DNA of 64,000 nt from contig BQJU01000023.1 of assembly GCA_021604865.1 (NCBI GenBank), positions 35,892 through 99,891 on the forward strand, given 5' to 3'. The notes beneath the pieces are model-generated. The model made no database searches. It saw nothing but the letters and a program-made list of their open reading frames with translations, and was not told where the DNA came from. This document shows positions 7,648 to 16,960 of this stretch, piece by piece. Source of the stretch: Saprospiraceae bacterium. GTDB lineage: Bacteria > Bacteroidota > Bacteroidia > Chitinophagales > Saprospiraceae. Position 1 is the first letter of the stretch. Each line of letters begins with the position of its first letter. Both the position numbers and the translations under genes were made by a program.

Positions 7648-10503
7648 ATGCAAAAATTACTCTTGCTGCTTTTTTTGTTTGGAATCAATCTTGGATTAGT
7701 TGCACAAACAGCCTTCATAGACAGCCTCACGCAGGAGTTGACTATTGCCTCCAATGACTCCAATAAAATATTGTTATTGAATATCCTTTCTACTGAATTG
7801 CGTGGTGTTGATGTCGGATTGGCAAAGGGATATGCCAGGCAGGCCATTCAATTAAGTGAAAAAATAGGTTTCCCAAAAGGATTAAAAAAAGCCTATTATA
7901 ACCTGGCAGCGGGACACTATTTCTCCACTGCTTTTGATAGCATGCAGCTTTATTCCGAAAAAACTATCTCGGTCTGTAATGAGAAGGAAGATTTCATTTT
8001 GCTAAATAGCACTTATGGACTTATGGCCACGGCTGCTTTCGACCAGGGGAATTACAATGAAGCCGTTAAATACAACACGCTGGCGATCAAGGTAGCGGAA
8101 AACAATGAAGATTGGGAAGGGGTGGCCTTTTCTTGTGTTACTCAGGGCAATGTGCAATGGAAATTGGAAAACCACGATTTGGCGCGAGAGTATTATCAGA
8201 AAGCTTTTGATGAGTTTAAAAAAATAAACAATCCTTATGGTATGGCCAATGCATTATCCAATTTGGGTAATGTAACCAAAGATAGTACACAAAGAATGGA
8301 TTACCACTTACAGGCCAGAGCCATATACGAAGACCAGGGTAGTATATATGGAATTTCCACGATAGATAACAATATAGGATCCTTTTATCAAACTAGGGGA
8401 GATTACCCTCAGGCAATCATTTATTACAAGAGAGCCCTTGAGGCTGTAGAAGATAGCGATTACCAGGAAAAAAAGGTGCAATTTTATACAAACCTGGGCA
8501 GTGTGTATGGGAAAATGGGGCAACTGGAAGTGGCCATGACCTGGTTTGAAAAAGCAGAATCCTTGGCTAAAGAGATCGGTGTAAAATCCTTGCTAAAGGA
8601 TACCTATACCTATATGGAAGAAACATTTTCCAAACAGGGAAATTATGCACTTGCCTATGAATACCTCCAAAAATATACCATTCTACAGGATAGCCTGTTT
8701 AAAGAAGATTTGGCTCATGGAATTGCGGAAAGTGATGCCCGGTATAAAAACGCAGAACAAGCCAGAACTCTGGCACAAACAGAGCTACAACTCATCCGGC
8801 AGCGCAACGCTCGAAACATTATTCTTTTTGCAGCTGCCTTGGCAATTTTGGCATTAATTTTTGGTTTGTTGTGGTTACGCAACCGGACGCGCCTGCGTAG
8901 AAAAGAAGCCCTGATGGAACGAGCTGAAGCAGAGAAATTGCGCGAATTAGATCGGGTTAAATCCAATTTTTTTGCCAATATTAGCCATGAATTTCGCACG
9001 CCACTCACCTTGATCCAGGGGCCACTGAAGGAGATGAGCCAAAACCGGTTTAAAGGAGATTTACAAAAATACTACCGCATCATGCTGCGCAATAGTGAAC
9101 GACTATTGAATCTGGTCAACCAGCTATTGGATCTCAGCAAACTGGAAAGCGGCCGTGAACAACTGGAAATAGAAAAGGGCAACGTTGGCCAATTTATTAA
9201 TGCTATAGCCAATGCCTTCGAAAGTATGGCAGCTCGCAAACAAATCGATTATCAAATCCAGATCAGCCCTGAACTGGAAGCTGCCTATTTTGACCGTGAT
9301 AAGTTGGAAAAAATTATGACTAACCTTCTATCCAATGCCTTTAAGTTTACGAACGAGGAAGGACAAATTACTTTTATTGTTAAAAGAGATGAGCATAACC
9401 AACTCCTAATGCAGCTAAAGGACAATGGTATCGGCATCCCTGCCGACCTCCAAGAGCATATTTTTGAACGTTTTTACAGCAATAAACATCATGATGGAGA
9501 AATGGACAGCAGTGGAATTGGGTTGGCATTGACCAAAGAACTGGTGGAATTACATGGTGGCCGGATTGAGGTCAAAAGTGAGGAAAACCAGGGGACAACC
9601 TTTTCCGTTTATTTACCTATTGGAACCTCTTTACTGGAAAAAGGGGAATTATTAACCAGACCTGTTGCTACATTACCCGGTATTAATGCTGCTATTCCGG
9701 AGGAGGTTTTTGTCGGGGAAACAAAAGAAACCAATGCTACAGGGTTCAAATCCAAAGAGCTTGTCCTGGTGGTTGACGATAATGATGATGTGCGAGCCTA
9801 CATCATGGATCAGCTTAGGGATCGCTACCGACTGTTGGAAGCCCGGAACGGAAAAGAAGGGTTAGAAATAGCCAAAGAAAGTATCCCCGGCCTGATTTTA
9901 TCGGACGTAATGATGCCCGAAATGGATGGCATTGAATTTTGTAACCAACTTAGGAAGCTAGAAACTACTAGCCACATCCCTGTAATTATATTAACTGCGA
10001 AAGCTGATCGCGAGGATAAATTGCAGGGCTTGGAAACTGGTGCCGAAGACTACCTCACCAAACCTTTTGATGCCGAAGAACTCAAACTAAAAGTCCGAAA
10101 CCTCCTGGAGCAAAGAGAAAAATGGCGGACCCGATTCAGCAATGTGGTCACGTTCAAGCCCCAGGAAATGGCCGTCACCTCTGTAGATGAAGTTTTTCTG
10201 AATCGCATCGCCGCCATCATCGAAGAAAATATGGATGAAGAACTCTTTGGTGTGCCCGAACTAGCCCAGGCCGTAAGCTTAAGTCGCAGTCAGCTACACC
10301 GAAAACTCAAAGCCCTCAGCGATAAAGCCCCTAGTCAGATCATCAAAGATATGCGCCTGCAACGGGCCAAAGAACTCCTGGAAAAAGGTGCTGGCAATGC
10401 CTCGGAAGTAGCTTTTATGGTAGGTTTTAATAGTCTGGCTTATTTCTCCAAATGTTTTAAAGATGCTTATGGATATTCGCCTAGCGAAGTGAGTGTTGGC
10501 TGA
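7648..10503 (+). CDS. Hybrid two-component system regulator with TPR sensor
   Basis: This 951-residue protein holds a whole signalling pathway. In order: signal peptide (1-20, ending LVAQ), TPR-type repeats (about 40-350), one membrane helix (392-411), HisKA with phospho-accepting His447 (SHEFRTPLTL), HATPase with DNGIGIP and GIGLALTKEL, a receiver domain with Asp753 (SDVMMPEMDG) and Lys in YLTKPF, and an AraC-type helix-turn-helix (about 850-950). The sensor is periplasmic TPRs rather than the Reg_prop propeller of polysaccharide regulators, so the signal is probably not a glycan. No obvious target operon adjoins; the next gene converges. Confidence 0.93.
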   Translation: MQKLLLLLFLFGINLGLVAQTAFIDSLTQELTIASNDSNKILLLNILSTELRGVDVGLAKGYARQAIQLSEKIGFPKGLKKAYYNLAAGHYFSTAFDSMQLYSEKTISVCNEKEDFILLNSTYGLMATAAFDQGNYNEAVKYNTLAIKVAENNEDWEGVAFSCVTQGNVQWKLENHDLAREYYQKAFDEFKKINNPYGMANALSNLGNVTKDSTQRMDYHLQARAIYEDQGSIYGISTIDNNIGSFYQTRGDYPQAIIYYKRALEAVEDSDYQEKKVQFYTNLGSVYGKMGQLEVAMTWFEKAESLAKEIGVKSLLKDTYTYMEETFSKQGNYALAYEYLQKYTILQDSLFKEDLAHGIAESDARYKNAEQARTLAQTELQLIRQRNARNIILFAAALAILALIFGLLWLRNRTRLRRKEALMERAEAEKLRELDRVKSNFFANISHEFRTPLTLIQGPLKEMSQNRFKGDLQKYYRIMLRNSERLLNLVNQLLDLSKLESGREQLEIEKGNVGQFINAIANAFESMAARKQIDYQIQISPELEAAYFDRDKLEKIMTNLLSNAFKFTNEEGQITFIVKRDEHNQLLMQLKDNGIGIPADLQEHIFERFYSNKHHDGEMDSSGIGLALTKELVELHGGRIEVKSEENQGTTFSVYLPIGTSLLEKGELLTRPVATLPGINAAIPEEVFVGETKETNATGFKSKELVLVVDDNDDVRAYIMDQLRDRYRLLEARNGKEGLEIAKESIPGLILSDVMMPEMDGIEFCNQLRKLETTSHIPVIILTAKADREDKLQGLETGAEDYLTKPFDAEELKLKVRNLLEQREKWRTRFSNVVTFKPQEMAVTSVDEVFLNRIAAIIEENMDEELFGVPELAQAVSLSRSQLHRKLKALSDKAPSQIIKDMRLQRAKELLEKGAGNASEVAFMVGFNSLAYFSKCFKDAYGYSPSEVSVG

Positions 10504-10552
10504 GGGAGTAATGGAGTGTCAGACAATCGTCACGCCCACGCGCCAACACCCC

Positions 10553-11101
10553 CTATTCGCTTTCCAAATAATCCGTCGGTTCCGCTTCAGAGATCACCAA
10601 TGGTATCCCCTCGCGAATTTTATCCCGGGTTTGGTTGTCCAGGAGCTCATAACTTTTCTGATATTGCGCCAAGGCGGCCTCCTCCCACAGCTCCCGGTAA
10701 GCAGCCTTGAGTTCATTGTATACAGCCAGGTAAGTTTCATAGGAAGTCCCTCGATCATTTTGCAAAGAAATGACTGCTTTTTTGGGGTTACTTGGCAAAG
10801 TCGTCAACTTTTGGGGATTCATAATGAATAACTTGGTGCGTTGCCGCAAATCGGCAGTAGAAGCCCGCTCTTTTTCTACCAGCAAGTCATTATTGGCATT
10901 TACTTTGACGGTCAGAACATTGTCTTCATTTATAGGCGTTACCACTATATTGGGTTCCCAGGGAGGCAGCTTGATACGGATGCCACTATCCGATTCAATA
11001 ACGGTGGTCACCAAAAAGAAAATCAGTAATAAGAATGCGATGTCGGCCATAGAACCGGCATTGACTTCGGGGGCCTGACGGCGCTTTTTTTTGTTTAGCA
11101 T
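10553..11101 (-). CDS. ExbD/TolR-family biopolymer transport protein
   Basis: The 182-residue inner-membrane protein has the ExbD form: a short basic cytoplasmic start (MLNKKKRRQAPEVNAGS), one membrane helix beginning MADIAFLLLIFFLVTT with the conserved proton-carrying Asp, and a periplasmic domain. ExbD works with ExbB to pass proton-motive force to TonB-dependent receptors, but no exbB or tonB is within reach, so this is an isolated extra copy. The periplasmic part (about 130 residues) is longer than the usual ExbD and ends in an acidic tail (TDYLESE). It converges with the hybrid regulator. Confidence 0.85.
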   Translation of the reverse strand: MLNKKKRRQAPEVNAGSMADIAFLLLIFFLVTTVIESDSGIRIKLPPWEPNIVVTPINEDNVLTVKVNANNDLLVEKERASTADLRQRTKLFIMNPQKLTTLPSNPKKAVISLQNDRGTSYETYLAVYNELKAAYRELWEEAALAQYQKSYELLDNQTRDKIREGIPLVISEAEPTDYLESE

Positions 11102-11473
11102 AGCAGTTGAATTATAAAGTTTTGCAATGCTGGTAGTTGTTCTGACGATATTCTCTTTTAATGATGAGGAATAAAGGCTTTTTGGTGGGAAAGAGGGGAT
11201 TTAGGTAAAAGATAGTGACAAAGCGATGTGGTGAGAGACGGCTTCGCCAAACCGCTTCATCGTTTGAAAAAATGATAGCCCAGCCGTATTATGAAAATTT
11301 TGAGGGTGACAAAAAGCGAATCAGACGCCCAATTTTCCAATTTAACAAAAGTGGAAATGAAGGATGCACTGCATCTACAAAGCAGGACCCAACATTACTT
11401 CTGTTCTTCTATTACTTCCAATTGTCTATTGCCAATTAATCCTGTATTTTAGCAACCACTAAAATCATCATAT
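11102..11473. other. Intergenic region, nothing recognised
   Basis: Divergent spacer between the exbD-like gene and the tocopherol-cyclase-like gene. It holds short unconvincing frames only, with no strong hairpin or repeat that I can see. The promoters of both flanking genes should lie here. Confidence 0.4.
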
Positions 11474-12469
11474 TTGTTAAATCTTCAACATTTGATCCAC
11501 CGCTGGCGAGCACTCTGGAACCCCGACATGTTCCACGGTTGGGGTAAAACCCATAATTTTTTTGAAGGCTGGTATTTTAAAATTGTCGATCCAACCGAGC
11601 AATATGTTTTTGCTGTCATTCCCGGTATTTCCAGAGGTATTGACGGCCAACACCACGCATTTATCCAGGTGTTGGATGGCAAACAGTGCCAAGCCAGCTA
11701 CCATGATTTTGGTGTTGCTGATTTTCAGGCTTCAGGCCAAAAATTTGCGATAGATCTGGGCGGCAATCATTTTTCTGCTACAGATTTACGACTTCGACTT
11801 CCGGAACTGGAAGGGGATTTACAGATCAATCAATTGACACCCTGGCCTAAAATGTTGGGAGCTCCTGGTATTATGGGGTGGTACTCTTTTGTGCCATTTA
11901 TGCAGTGCTATCACGGGGTAGTCAGTGTCAATCACGAGCTACAGGGTAGTCTGAAAGTACATGGCAAAGCTGTAGATTTTTCAGGTGGTAAGGGTTACAT
12001 CGAGAAAGATTGGGGACGTTCTTTTCCGAGTTCCTGGATTTGGATACAAACCAATCATTTTGACGCTGATCGGCCAGTTTCACTAATGGCCTCTATTGCA
12101 AATATACCTTGGATTGGGAGTCATTTTATCGGGTGTATTGTCGGGTTTTTATATGGTGACAAGCTATACCGTTTTGCGACCTACACCGGTGCCAAGCGCA
12201 AAGCAAGTATCAAAGGAAAAACGGTTCAATTAGCCTTTACAGACCGAAAATACCGTTTGGAAATTATCGCTCATCAAGCGGGTGGCGGAGAGCTTATTTC
12301 TCCTCTTTCAGGAAATATGACGGGCAAAGTCAATGAAAGTATGCAGGCTACTGTAGAGGTTAAATTTTATCGGGGAGAGCACCTGGTTTTCGCAGGTACA
12401 GGCCGCAATGCCGGTCTGGAAGTTGCGGGAACAGTAGATGAACTTTTGACGAATAAATGGCGAACTTAA
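11474..12469 (+). CDS. Tocopherol cyclase-like protein
   Basis: The 331-residue protein shows the tocopherol-cyclase family start NPDMFHGWGKTHNFFEGWYF and the conserved GYIEKDWGRSFPSSWIWIQT block, which match bacterial members of PF14249. Plant members close the chromanol ring of vitamin E. Bacterial relatives outside cyanobacteria have no proven reaction, so the substrate is unknown. The start is probably TTG 11474; the first ATG (11528) would cut into the conserved NPD-FHG segment. No signal peptide is visible and no tocopherol pathway genes adjoin. Confidence 0.8.
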   Translation: MLNLQHLIHRWRALWNPDMFHGWGKTHNFFEGWYFKIVDPTEQYVFAVIPGISRGIDGQHHAFIQVLDGKQCQASYHDFGVADFQASGQKFAIDLGGNHFSATDLRLRLPELEGDLQINQLTPWPKMLGAPGIMGWYSFVPFMQCYHGVVSVNHELQGSLKVHGKAVDFSGGKGYIEKDWGRSFPSSWIWIQTNHFDADRPVSLMASIANIPWIGSHFIGCIVGFLYGDKLYRFATYTGAKRKASIKGKTVQLAFTDRKYRLEIIAHQAGGGELISPLSGNMTGKVNESMQATVEVKFYRGEHLVFAGTGRNAGLEVAGTVDELLTNKWRT

Positions 12470-12577
12470 TCGGAAAATGGAGGATCTATCATACCTTTTT
12501 TTCGTCTAAAGCTGTTAAATAAGGGTGGGAATGTTTGGCGTAGTGGAGAAATCGATTATTTTTGAGTGAACAATAGA

Positions 12578-12970
12578 ATGTTGATGATAGAAAAAATTAA
12601 GCAATATACAGGTCGTTTTTCAGAAGGTAAGCTTTGGCAAAAGTTAGCCAATTTTGCCCGTCTGGTTGGCTTGAAGGTAGTATATATGGTGCTGTTGTTA
12701 TTTTTTGCTTATCGGCGTAAAGAAACACCGAGCTGGGCCAAAAATATCATAATAGGTACGCTTGGGTATTTCCTGGCACCATTTGATGCCATTCCTGATT
12801 TAACTCCGATCATTGGCTATACAGACGATATCGGCATACTAAGTTTCGGATTGGTAACGATATCGGCCTATATTGACAATGAAGTGAGAATAAATGCACG
12901 GCAAAAGCTTAAATCCTGGTTTGGAGAATACGACGAAAGCGAACTGGAAGAAGTGGACCAGCGCCTATAA
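12578..12970 (+). CDS. YkvA/DUF1232 family membrane protein
   Basis: The 130-residue protein has the DUF1232 core: PSWAKNIIIGTLGYFLAPFDAIPDLTPIIGYTDDIGIL, with the characteristic P-DxIPDxxP-xGxxDD pattern. Two hydrophobic stretches (about 40-50 and 65-85) suggest a small integral membrane protein. The biochemical role of the family is not established. Starts at GTG 12566, ATG 12578 and ATG 12584 are all possible; I use 12578. It stands alone between genes of other function and is followed by a terminator. Confidence 0.85.
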   Translation: MLMIEKIKQYTGRFSEGKLWQKLANFARLVGLKVVYMVLLLFFAYRRKETPSWAKNIIIGTLGYFLAPFDAIPDLTPIIGYTDDIGILSFGLVTISAYIDNEVRINARQKLKSWFGEYDESELEEVDQRL

Positions 12971-12999
12971 CCAGTCTGTTATTATCTGCAAAAATAAAG

Positions 13000-13037
13000 G
13001 AGGAAGTCTGCCGTATGGCGACTTCCTCTGATTTTTT
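13000..13037 (+). terminator. Rho-independent terminator after the YkvA-like gene
   Basis: The stem GAGGAAGTC (13000-13008) pairs with GACTTCCTC (13020-13028) and is followed by ATTTTTT. Confidence 0.75.
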
Positions 13038-13126
13038 CGGAAGGCGGCAAAAGATTTTTTTGCACTTTTACAGTGATTTGACCATATTTGAAAGCAGTCC
13101 ATGAACAACAGATAAAGCCAAAAAAG

Positions 13127-14428
13127 ATGAAATACGAGCCGCTAAGTCCAGAACTTTTCAAACTGAATCGTCAGCGCTTCGCACGCAAGATGACTTCCGA
13201 TTCCATTGCCATTTTTCACTCTAATGACCTGATGCCCCGTAATGGAGATGTCTTTTATCCATTCCGACAAAATTCTGGTCTATTTTACCTAAGTGGCCTG
13301 GATCAGGCGGAAACGGTTGTGGTGCTTTTTCCGGATTGTATCAAGGAAGGGTTTCACGAATTGGCTTTTATCCAGCGTACAAATGACTATCTCGCTACCT
13401 GGGAGGGCCATAAGTATACCAAGGAGGAAGCGCGAAAAGCATCCGGCATCGAAAAAATATATTGGCTGGACGAGATGGACAATATCCTACACGAACTCAT
13501 TCTTCTGGCCAAACGAGTTTATATCAACCTCAATGAAAATGATCGCTTTCACTCAGAAGTACCTTCCCGTGATATGCGTGCAGCCCACCGTTTGACGGAC
13601 CAATATCCCGGCCATAAATACCATCGAGCACAACCCATTTTGAAAAAATTGATGATGATCAAATCGCCTTATGAAGTCGAGATTATCAAACACGCCATCA
13701 ATATCACAGGCAAAGCATTTCATCGGGTACTTGAATTTGTTGAACCCGGACGCATGGAATTCGAGATTGAAGCAGAAATCACCTATGAATTTATCCGCAA
13801 TAGGGCGAATGGCCATGCCTATCATCCGATAATTGCTAGTGGTAAAAATGGTTGTGTGCTGCATTATAGTCAAAACGATCAAATGTGTAAGGCGGGCGAT
13901 TTGTTGCTCTTGGATTTTGGTGCAGAATATGCCAATTATGCTTCGGATATGACCCGAACAATTCCCGTAAGTGGGCAGTTTACGCCACGTCAACGTGAAA
14001 TATATGATGCCGTATTGCGGGTAATGGAAGCAGCCCGATCTATGCTGGTACCAGGAAATACGTTAGAAGAATACCAGCGCGAAGTAGGCAAAACAATGGA
14101 AAAAGAGCTGATCAAGTTGAAGTTGTTAAATAAGACAGATATCAAAAACCAGGACCCTACACATCCGGCATATAAAAAATATTTTATGCACGGCACCTCG
14201 CATCACCTTGGTCTGGATGTCCACGATTTGTCCAACCGTTATGATCCTATCCTGGCAGGTATGGTGTTTACCTGTGAACCAGGCATCTATGTGCCTGAAG
14301 AAAATATTGGTATCCGACTGGAAAATGATATCCTGGTTACCGATACTCATCCCATTGATTTGATGAGTCAAATTCCCGTAGAAGCTGAAGAAATTGAAGA
14401 ATTAATGAATGCAGGCGTTCTGCATTAA
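13127..14428 (+). CDS. Xaa-Pro aminopeptidase (M24B, AMP_N domain)
   Basis: The 434-residue cytoplasmic peptidase removes N-terminal residues that precede proline. It has an N-terminal AMP_N domain (residues about 5-140) and a pita-bread catalytic domain with all five metal ligands visible: Asp in LLLLDFGAEY, Asp in ASDMTRTIPV, His in MHGTSHHLGLDVHD, Glu in FTCEPGIYV and Glu in IGIRLENDILVT. I use ATG 13127 (MKYEPLSPELF), where family similarity begins; an in-frame TTG at 13088 would add 13 residues. It is monocistronic. Confidence 0.93.
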   Translation: MKYEPLSPELFKLNRQRFARKMTSDSIAIFHSNDLMPRNGDVFYPFRQNSGLFYLSGLDQAETVVVLFPDCIKEGFHELAFIQRTNDYLATWEGHKYTKEEARKASGIEKIYWLDEMDNILHELILLAKRVYINLNENDRFHSEVPSRDMRAAHRLTDQYPGHKYHRAQPILKKLMMIKSPYEVEIIKHAINITGKAFHRVLEFVEPGRMEFEIEAEITYEFIRNRANGHAYHPIIASGKNGCVLHYSQNDQMCKAGDLLLLDFGAEYANYASDMTRTIPVSGQFTPRQREIYDAVLRVMEAARSMLVPGNTLEEYQREVGKTMEKELIKLKLLNKTDIKNQDPTHPAYKKYFMHGTSHHLGLDVHDLSNRYDPILAGMVFTCEPGIYVPEENIGIRLENDILVTDTHPIDLMSQIPVEAEEIEELMNAGVLH

Positions 14429-14433
14429 AATTT

Positions 14434-14739
14434 GTTGGGAGGTCAGTTTTTGTCCCCCCACAAACTTTAACAAAATACTCCAACCTAAATATACTACGGG
14501 GCCAGCTAAGCATAAGTTGTCTCTTCCAGGCTAGCAATTTTGTCGCTAGCCTAGGCATGTGCTATGTGCTGAAGTGTTATGGCACGCAAGTGCGAAAACC
14601 GGACTTGGCCACCAGTAAGCAAGGACTTGAGCAACAACGGATGGTGGTGGCAAACTAGCCGCATCAAATGGGAAGTTTATGCTTCGCTACTCCTATACAC
14701 ACGCCCAATGTAATTGGAGGCAAATGTCGGCCTCCAACG
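14434..14739. mobile_element. MITE-like element, diverged copy with long core
   Basis: About 306 bp are bounded by related but imperfect ends, TTGGGAGGTCAG on the left and GTCGGCCTCCAAC on the right. The core (about 14520-14690) is the reverse complement of the core of the element at 41547-41879, sharing AAGGACTTGAGCAACAACGG. I cannot identify a target duplication. It begins a few bases after the aminopeptidase stop. The remaining 14740-14988 holds nothing I can name. Confidence 0.6.
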
Positions 14740-14988
14740 ATGCTATTGTATGTGATTACTTTGTTAAGTTTTGTTGTTCTGTGTTATTAATTAGTTAATT
14801 TTTTGGCACCTTTAGGGGCTGTAATCTTTTTTCGAGTATAAATCTATAAATGAGAATGCTGTCATTTTACAACCTTTATAATAACATTTTCAGGCATCTT
14901 CATTGTCAGTAGAAATATGATCTGTCAGTGAAGTGGTCATAAGTCTGATCACTTTTTCACCTATTAATTTTTACCTAAACTCGATTTT

Positions 14989-15558
14989 ATGAAAACCAAA
15001 TCCATTTTATTCGCGCTCGTTTTCCTAGCGATTTTTACAAACATGGCTACCGCACAGGTAGAATTGAAAATCAACCCGTTAGGATTATTGTTCTCCAGGG
15101 TTTCTGTTGCTGCCGAATTTGTTATTAGTGATGATTTTGGCGTCGAAGGAAGCCCTTTTATTGATTTTTTAAGTGTAAACCTGGGAGATGATACCAAATA
15201 CAAAACCCTGAGTGCAGGCATGATGGGGGCTGGAAAGTATTACTTTGGCCCTAGTGACGGTGCTGACCGGTTTTATGCAGGAGTTTATTTGCGTTTTAAG
15301 TCTGGAAAATATACCGTTGAAAACGGGGATGAATCCGACGGTTTTAAACGATCAAGGGTCGCCCTTGGGATATTGACCGGATACAAATGGGTCTCCGAAA
15401 AAAATGTTGTCTTTGAGATCGGCATGGGCCTCGGACGGGCGGTAAGTAACGTAATTACCACTAACGATGGATTTTCTGAAGACTTTTCGGAAATTCCGGT
15501 CCTCAATTTTGATTTTGTGGGAAGGCTGGCTGTAGGGTATCGGTTTGGGGTGAGATAA
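14989..15558 (+). CDS. Small outer-membrane beta-barrel protein
   Basis: The 189-residue secreted protein has a clear signal peptide (MKTKSILFALVFLAIFTNMATAQ). Alternating hydrophobic strands follow: VELKINPLGLLF, RVSVAAEFVI, AGKYYFG, FYAGVYLRFKSGKY, RVALGILTGYKWV, VVFEIGMGLGRAV. The C-terminus is LAVGYRFGVR. This is the layout of DUF3575 or OmpW-like barrels of eight or so strands common in Bacteroidota. The function is unknown. It is a single gene followed by a strong hairpin shared with the convergent terC-like gene. Confidence 0.75.
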   Translation: MKTKSILFALVFLAIFTNMATAQVELKINPLGLLFSRVSVAAEFVISDDFGVEGSPFIDFLSVNLGDDTKYKTLSAGMMGAGKYYFGPSDGADRFYAGVYLRFKSGKYTVENGDESDGFKRSRVALGILTGYKWVSEKNVVFEIGMGLGRAVSNVITTNDGFSEDFSEIPVLNFDFVGRLAVGYRFGVR

Positions 15559-15574
15559 GCTGAATTGCCAATAC

Positions 15575-15613
15575 TTAAAACAGCTCGTAGGTATCCCCTG
15601 CGGGCTGTTTTAA
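15575..15613. terminator. Bidirectional terminator
   Basis: TTAAAACAGC (15575-15584) pairs with GCTGTTTTAA (15604-15613). A/T runs on both sides let it serve both the barrel gene (plus) and the TerC gene (minus). Confidence 0.75.
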
Positions 15614-15640
15614 TTTAGGTAGACAGCTCCCCATCTTCCT

Positions 15641-16588
15641 TTATGAATTTTTCTGATAAGTAGATGAATTTAAGGAAACAACAATACCTACACCTAGCGA
15701 AAAAGCAATAAAAGCCAGCGATACCCACTCGGGTAAATGTACGTACTCTGCAAGCAACATTTTGATGCCGACAAAAGAGAGAATTGCCACCAGGCTATAC
15801 TTGAGGTAATGGAATTTTTCCAACATATTCGAAAGAAAAAAGTACATCGATCTCAAGCCTAAGATGGCCATGATATTGGAGCTAAAAACCAGGAAAGGAT
15901 CAGAAGTAATGGCCAGGATCGCCGGAATACTGTCCAATGCAAAAAGGATATCTGTCCCTTCAATAACCAGCAAAACAACAAAAAGAGGGGTAGCGGCGTA
16001 GATGTGTTTTTTTCTAATGAAAAAGTGTTCTCCATCAATTTTTTTGGTGATGGGAATGACTTTTCGGATTTGTTTGAACACAAATGAATTGTGTGGATCA
16101 AAGTCCTGGTCTTTTGATACCAGCATTTTATAAGCAGTATATAAAAGGAATGCGCCAAACAGGTATATCATCCAGCTGAACCGGTTGATTAATGCTACAC
16201 CAAAAAATATCATGATCGCCCGGAAAACGATTGCCCCAAGAATACCCCAGAATAATACTCGGTGCTGAAACTTTTGCGGAACATTGAAAGAAGAAAAAAT
16301 GACGGCAATGACAAAAATATTGTCAATGCTCAGAGAAAGCTCAATGAGATAACCCGTAATGTACTTGATCATTGCATCCAAAGGAGGCATATTGGAGGGA
16401 TTGTCAATCAGGTCGGTACCATACAACCAGTAGATGACTCCAGAAAATGCGAATGCTAAACTTACCCATATCATTGTCCAGATGGAAGCCTCTTTTGTGC
16501 TAATGACATGAGCTTTCCGGTTAAAAACTCCCAGGTCGAGTGCCAGTGCAAATAGGATTGCAGAAATGAATATACCCCAGACTATCAT
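15641..16588 (-). CDS. TerC/Alx family membrane protein
   Basis: The 315-residue inner-membrane protein has about eight to nine helices and the TerC signature: LIELSLSIDNIFVIAVIF with the acidic pair, and VVLLVIEGTDILFALDSIPAIL with the second pair. Alx and relatives export manganese and may load metal into secreted proteins; some members are tied to tellurite resistance. No ter genes are nearby, and I see no Mn-sensing riboswitch in the 370-bp leader. It converges with the outer-membrane protein gene. Confidence 0.9.
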   Translation of the reverse strand: MIVWGIFISAILFALALDLGVFNRKAHVISTKEASIWTMIWVSLAFAFSGVIYWLYGTDLIDNPSNMPPLDAMIKYITGYLIELSLSIDNIFVIAVIFSSFNVPQKFQHRVLFWGILGAIVFRAIMIFFGVALINRFSWMIYLFGAFLLYTAYKMLVSKDQDFDPHNSFVFKQIRKVIPITKKIDGEHFFIRKKHIYAATPLFVVLLVIEGTDILFALDSIPAILAITSDPFLVFSSNIMAILGLRSMYFFLSNMLEKFHYLKYSLVAILSFVGIKMLLAEYVHLPEWVSLAFIAFSLGVGIVVSLNSSTYQKNS

Positions 16589-16960
16589 TCGTGGTTACTT
16601 GAATTTTGTTTAACCTTCCCTTTGCATAACGCATGTCCATAAATAGCTTTATAGCCTGGAAATACGCACTCAAAGTGCTCGAAGGTAAAATAAATTTGAC
16701 AGCTAATATAGATTCTTATATAAAGAAGACGAATTTTCGGATAAGGGGTCACAAAAAATATCAACTCTATTCTTTACTACCAGAACAACTACATTTGCTA
16801 CATAAAGTTGCACCCTTCCCCGCAATTCCCACAACTTTGACCTACCGATGACGGAGTATTCAATTTCTGATCTAGATAAGCCCGGATTGTTTATTTCAGG
16901 AATTAATAGACAACACCTATTTTCAAACTACTCTTTTTGTGCCCGAAAAATAGAAAAACC
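16589..16960. other. Divergent intergenic region, nothing recognised
   Basis: AT-rich spacer between the terC-like gene and the secreted-protein gene. No strong hairpin, repeat or credible small gene is visible. Promoters for both directions must lie here, but I could not assign them. Confidence 0.4.

Noticed and set aside
11215..11439. 74-codon open frame in the exbD / tocopherol-cyclase spacer
   Set aside because: Low-complexity, unrelated composition, no recognisable start signal and no domain-like pattern.
16589..16960. Manganese (yybP-ykoY) riboswitch before the terC-like gene
   Set aside because: Alx-type genes often have one, but I could not find the conserved paired loops or any strong hairpin in this leader.
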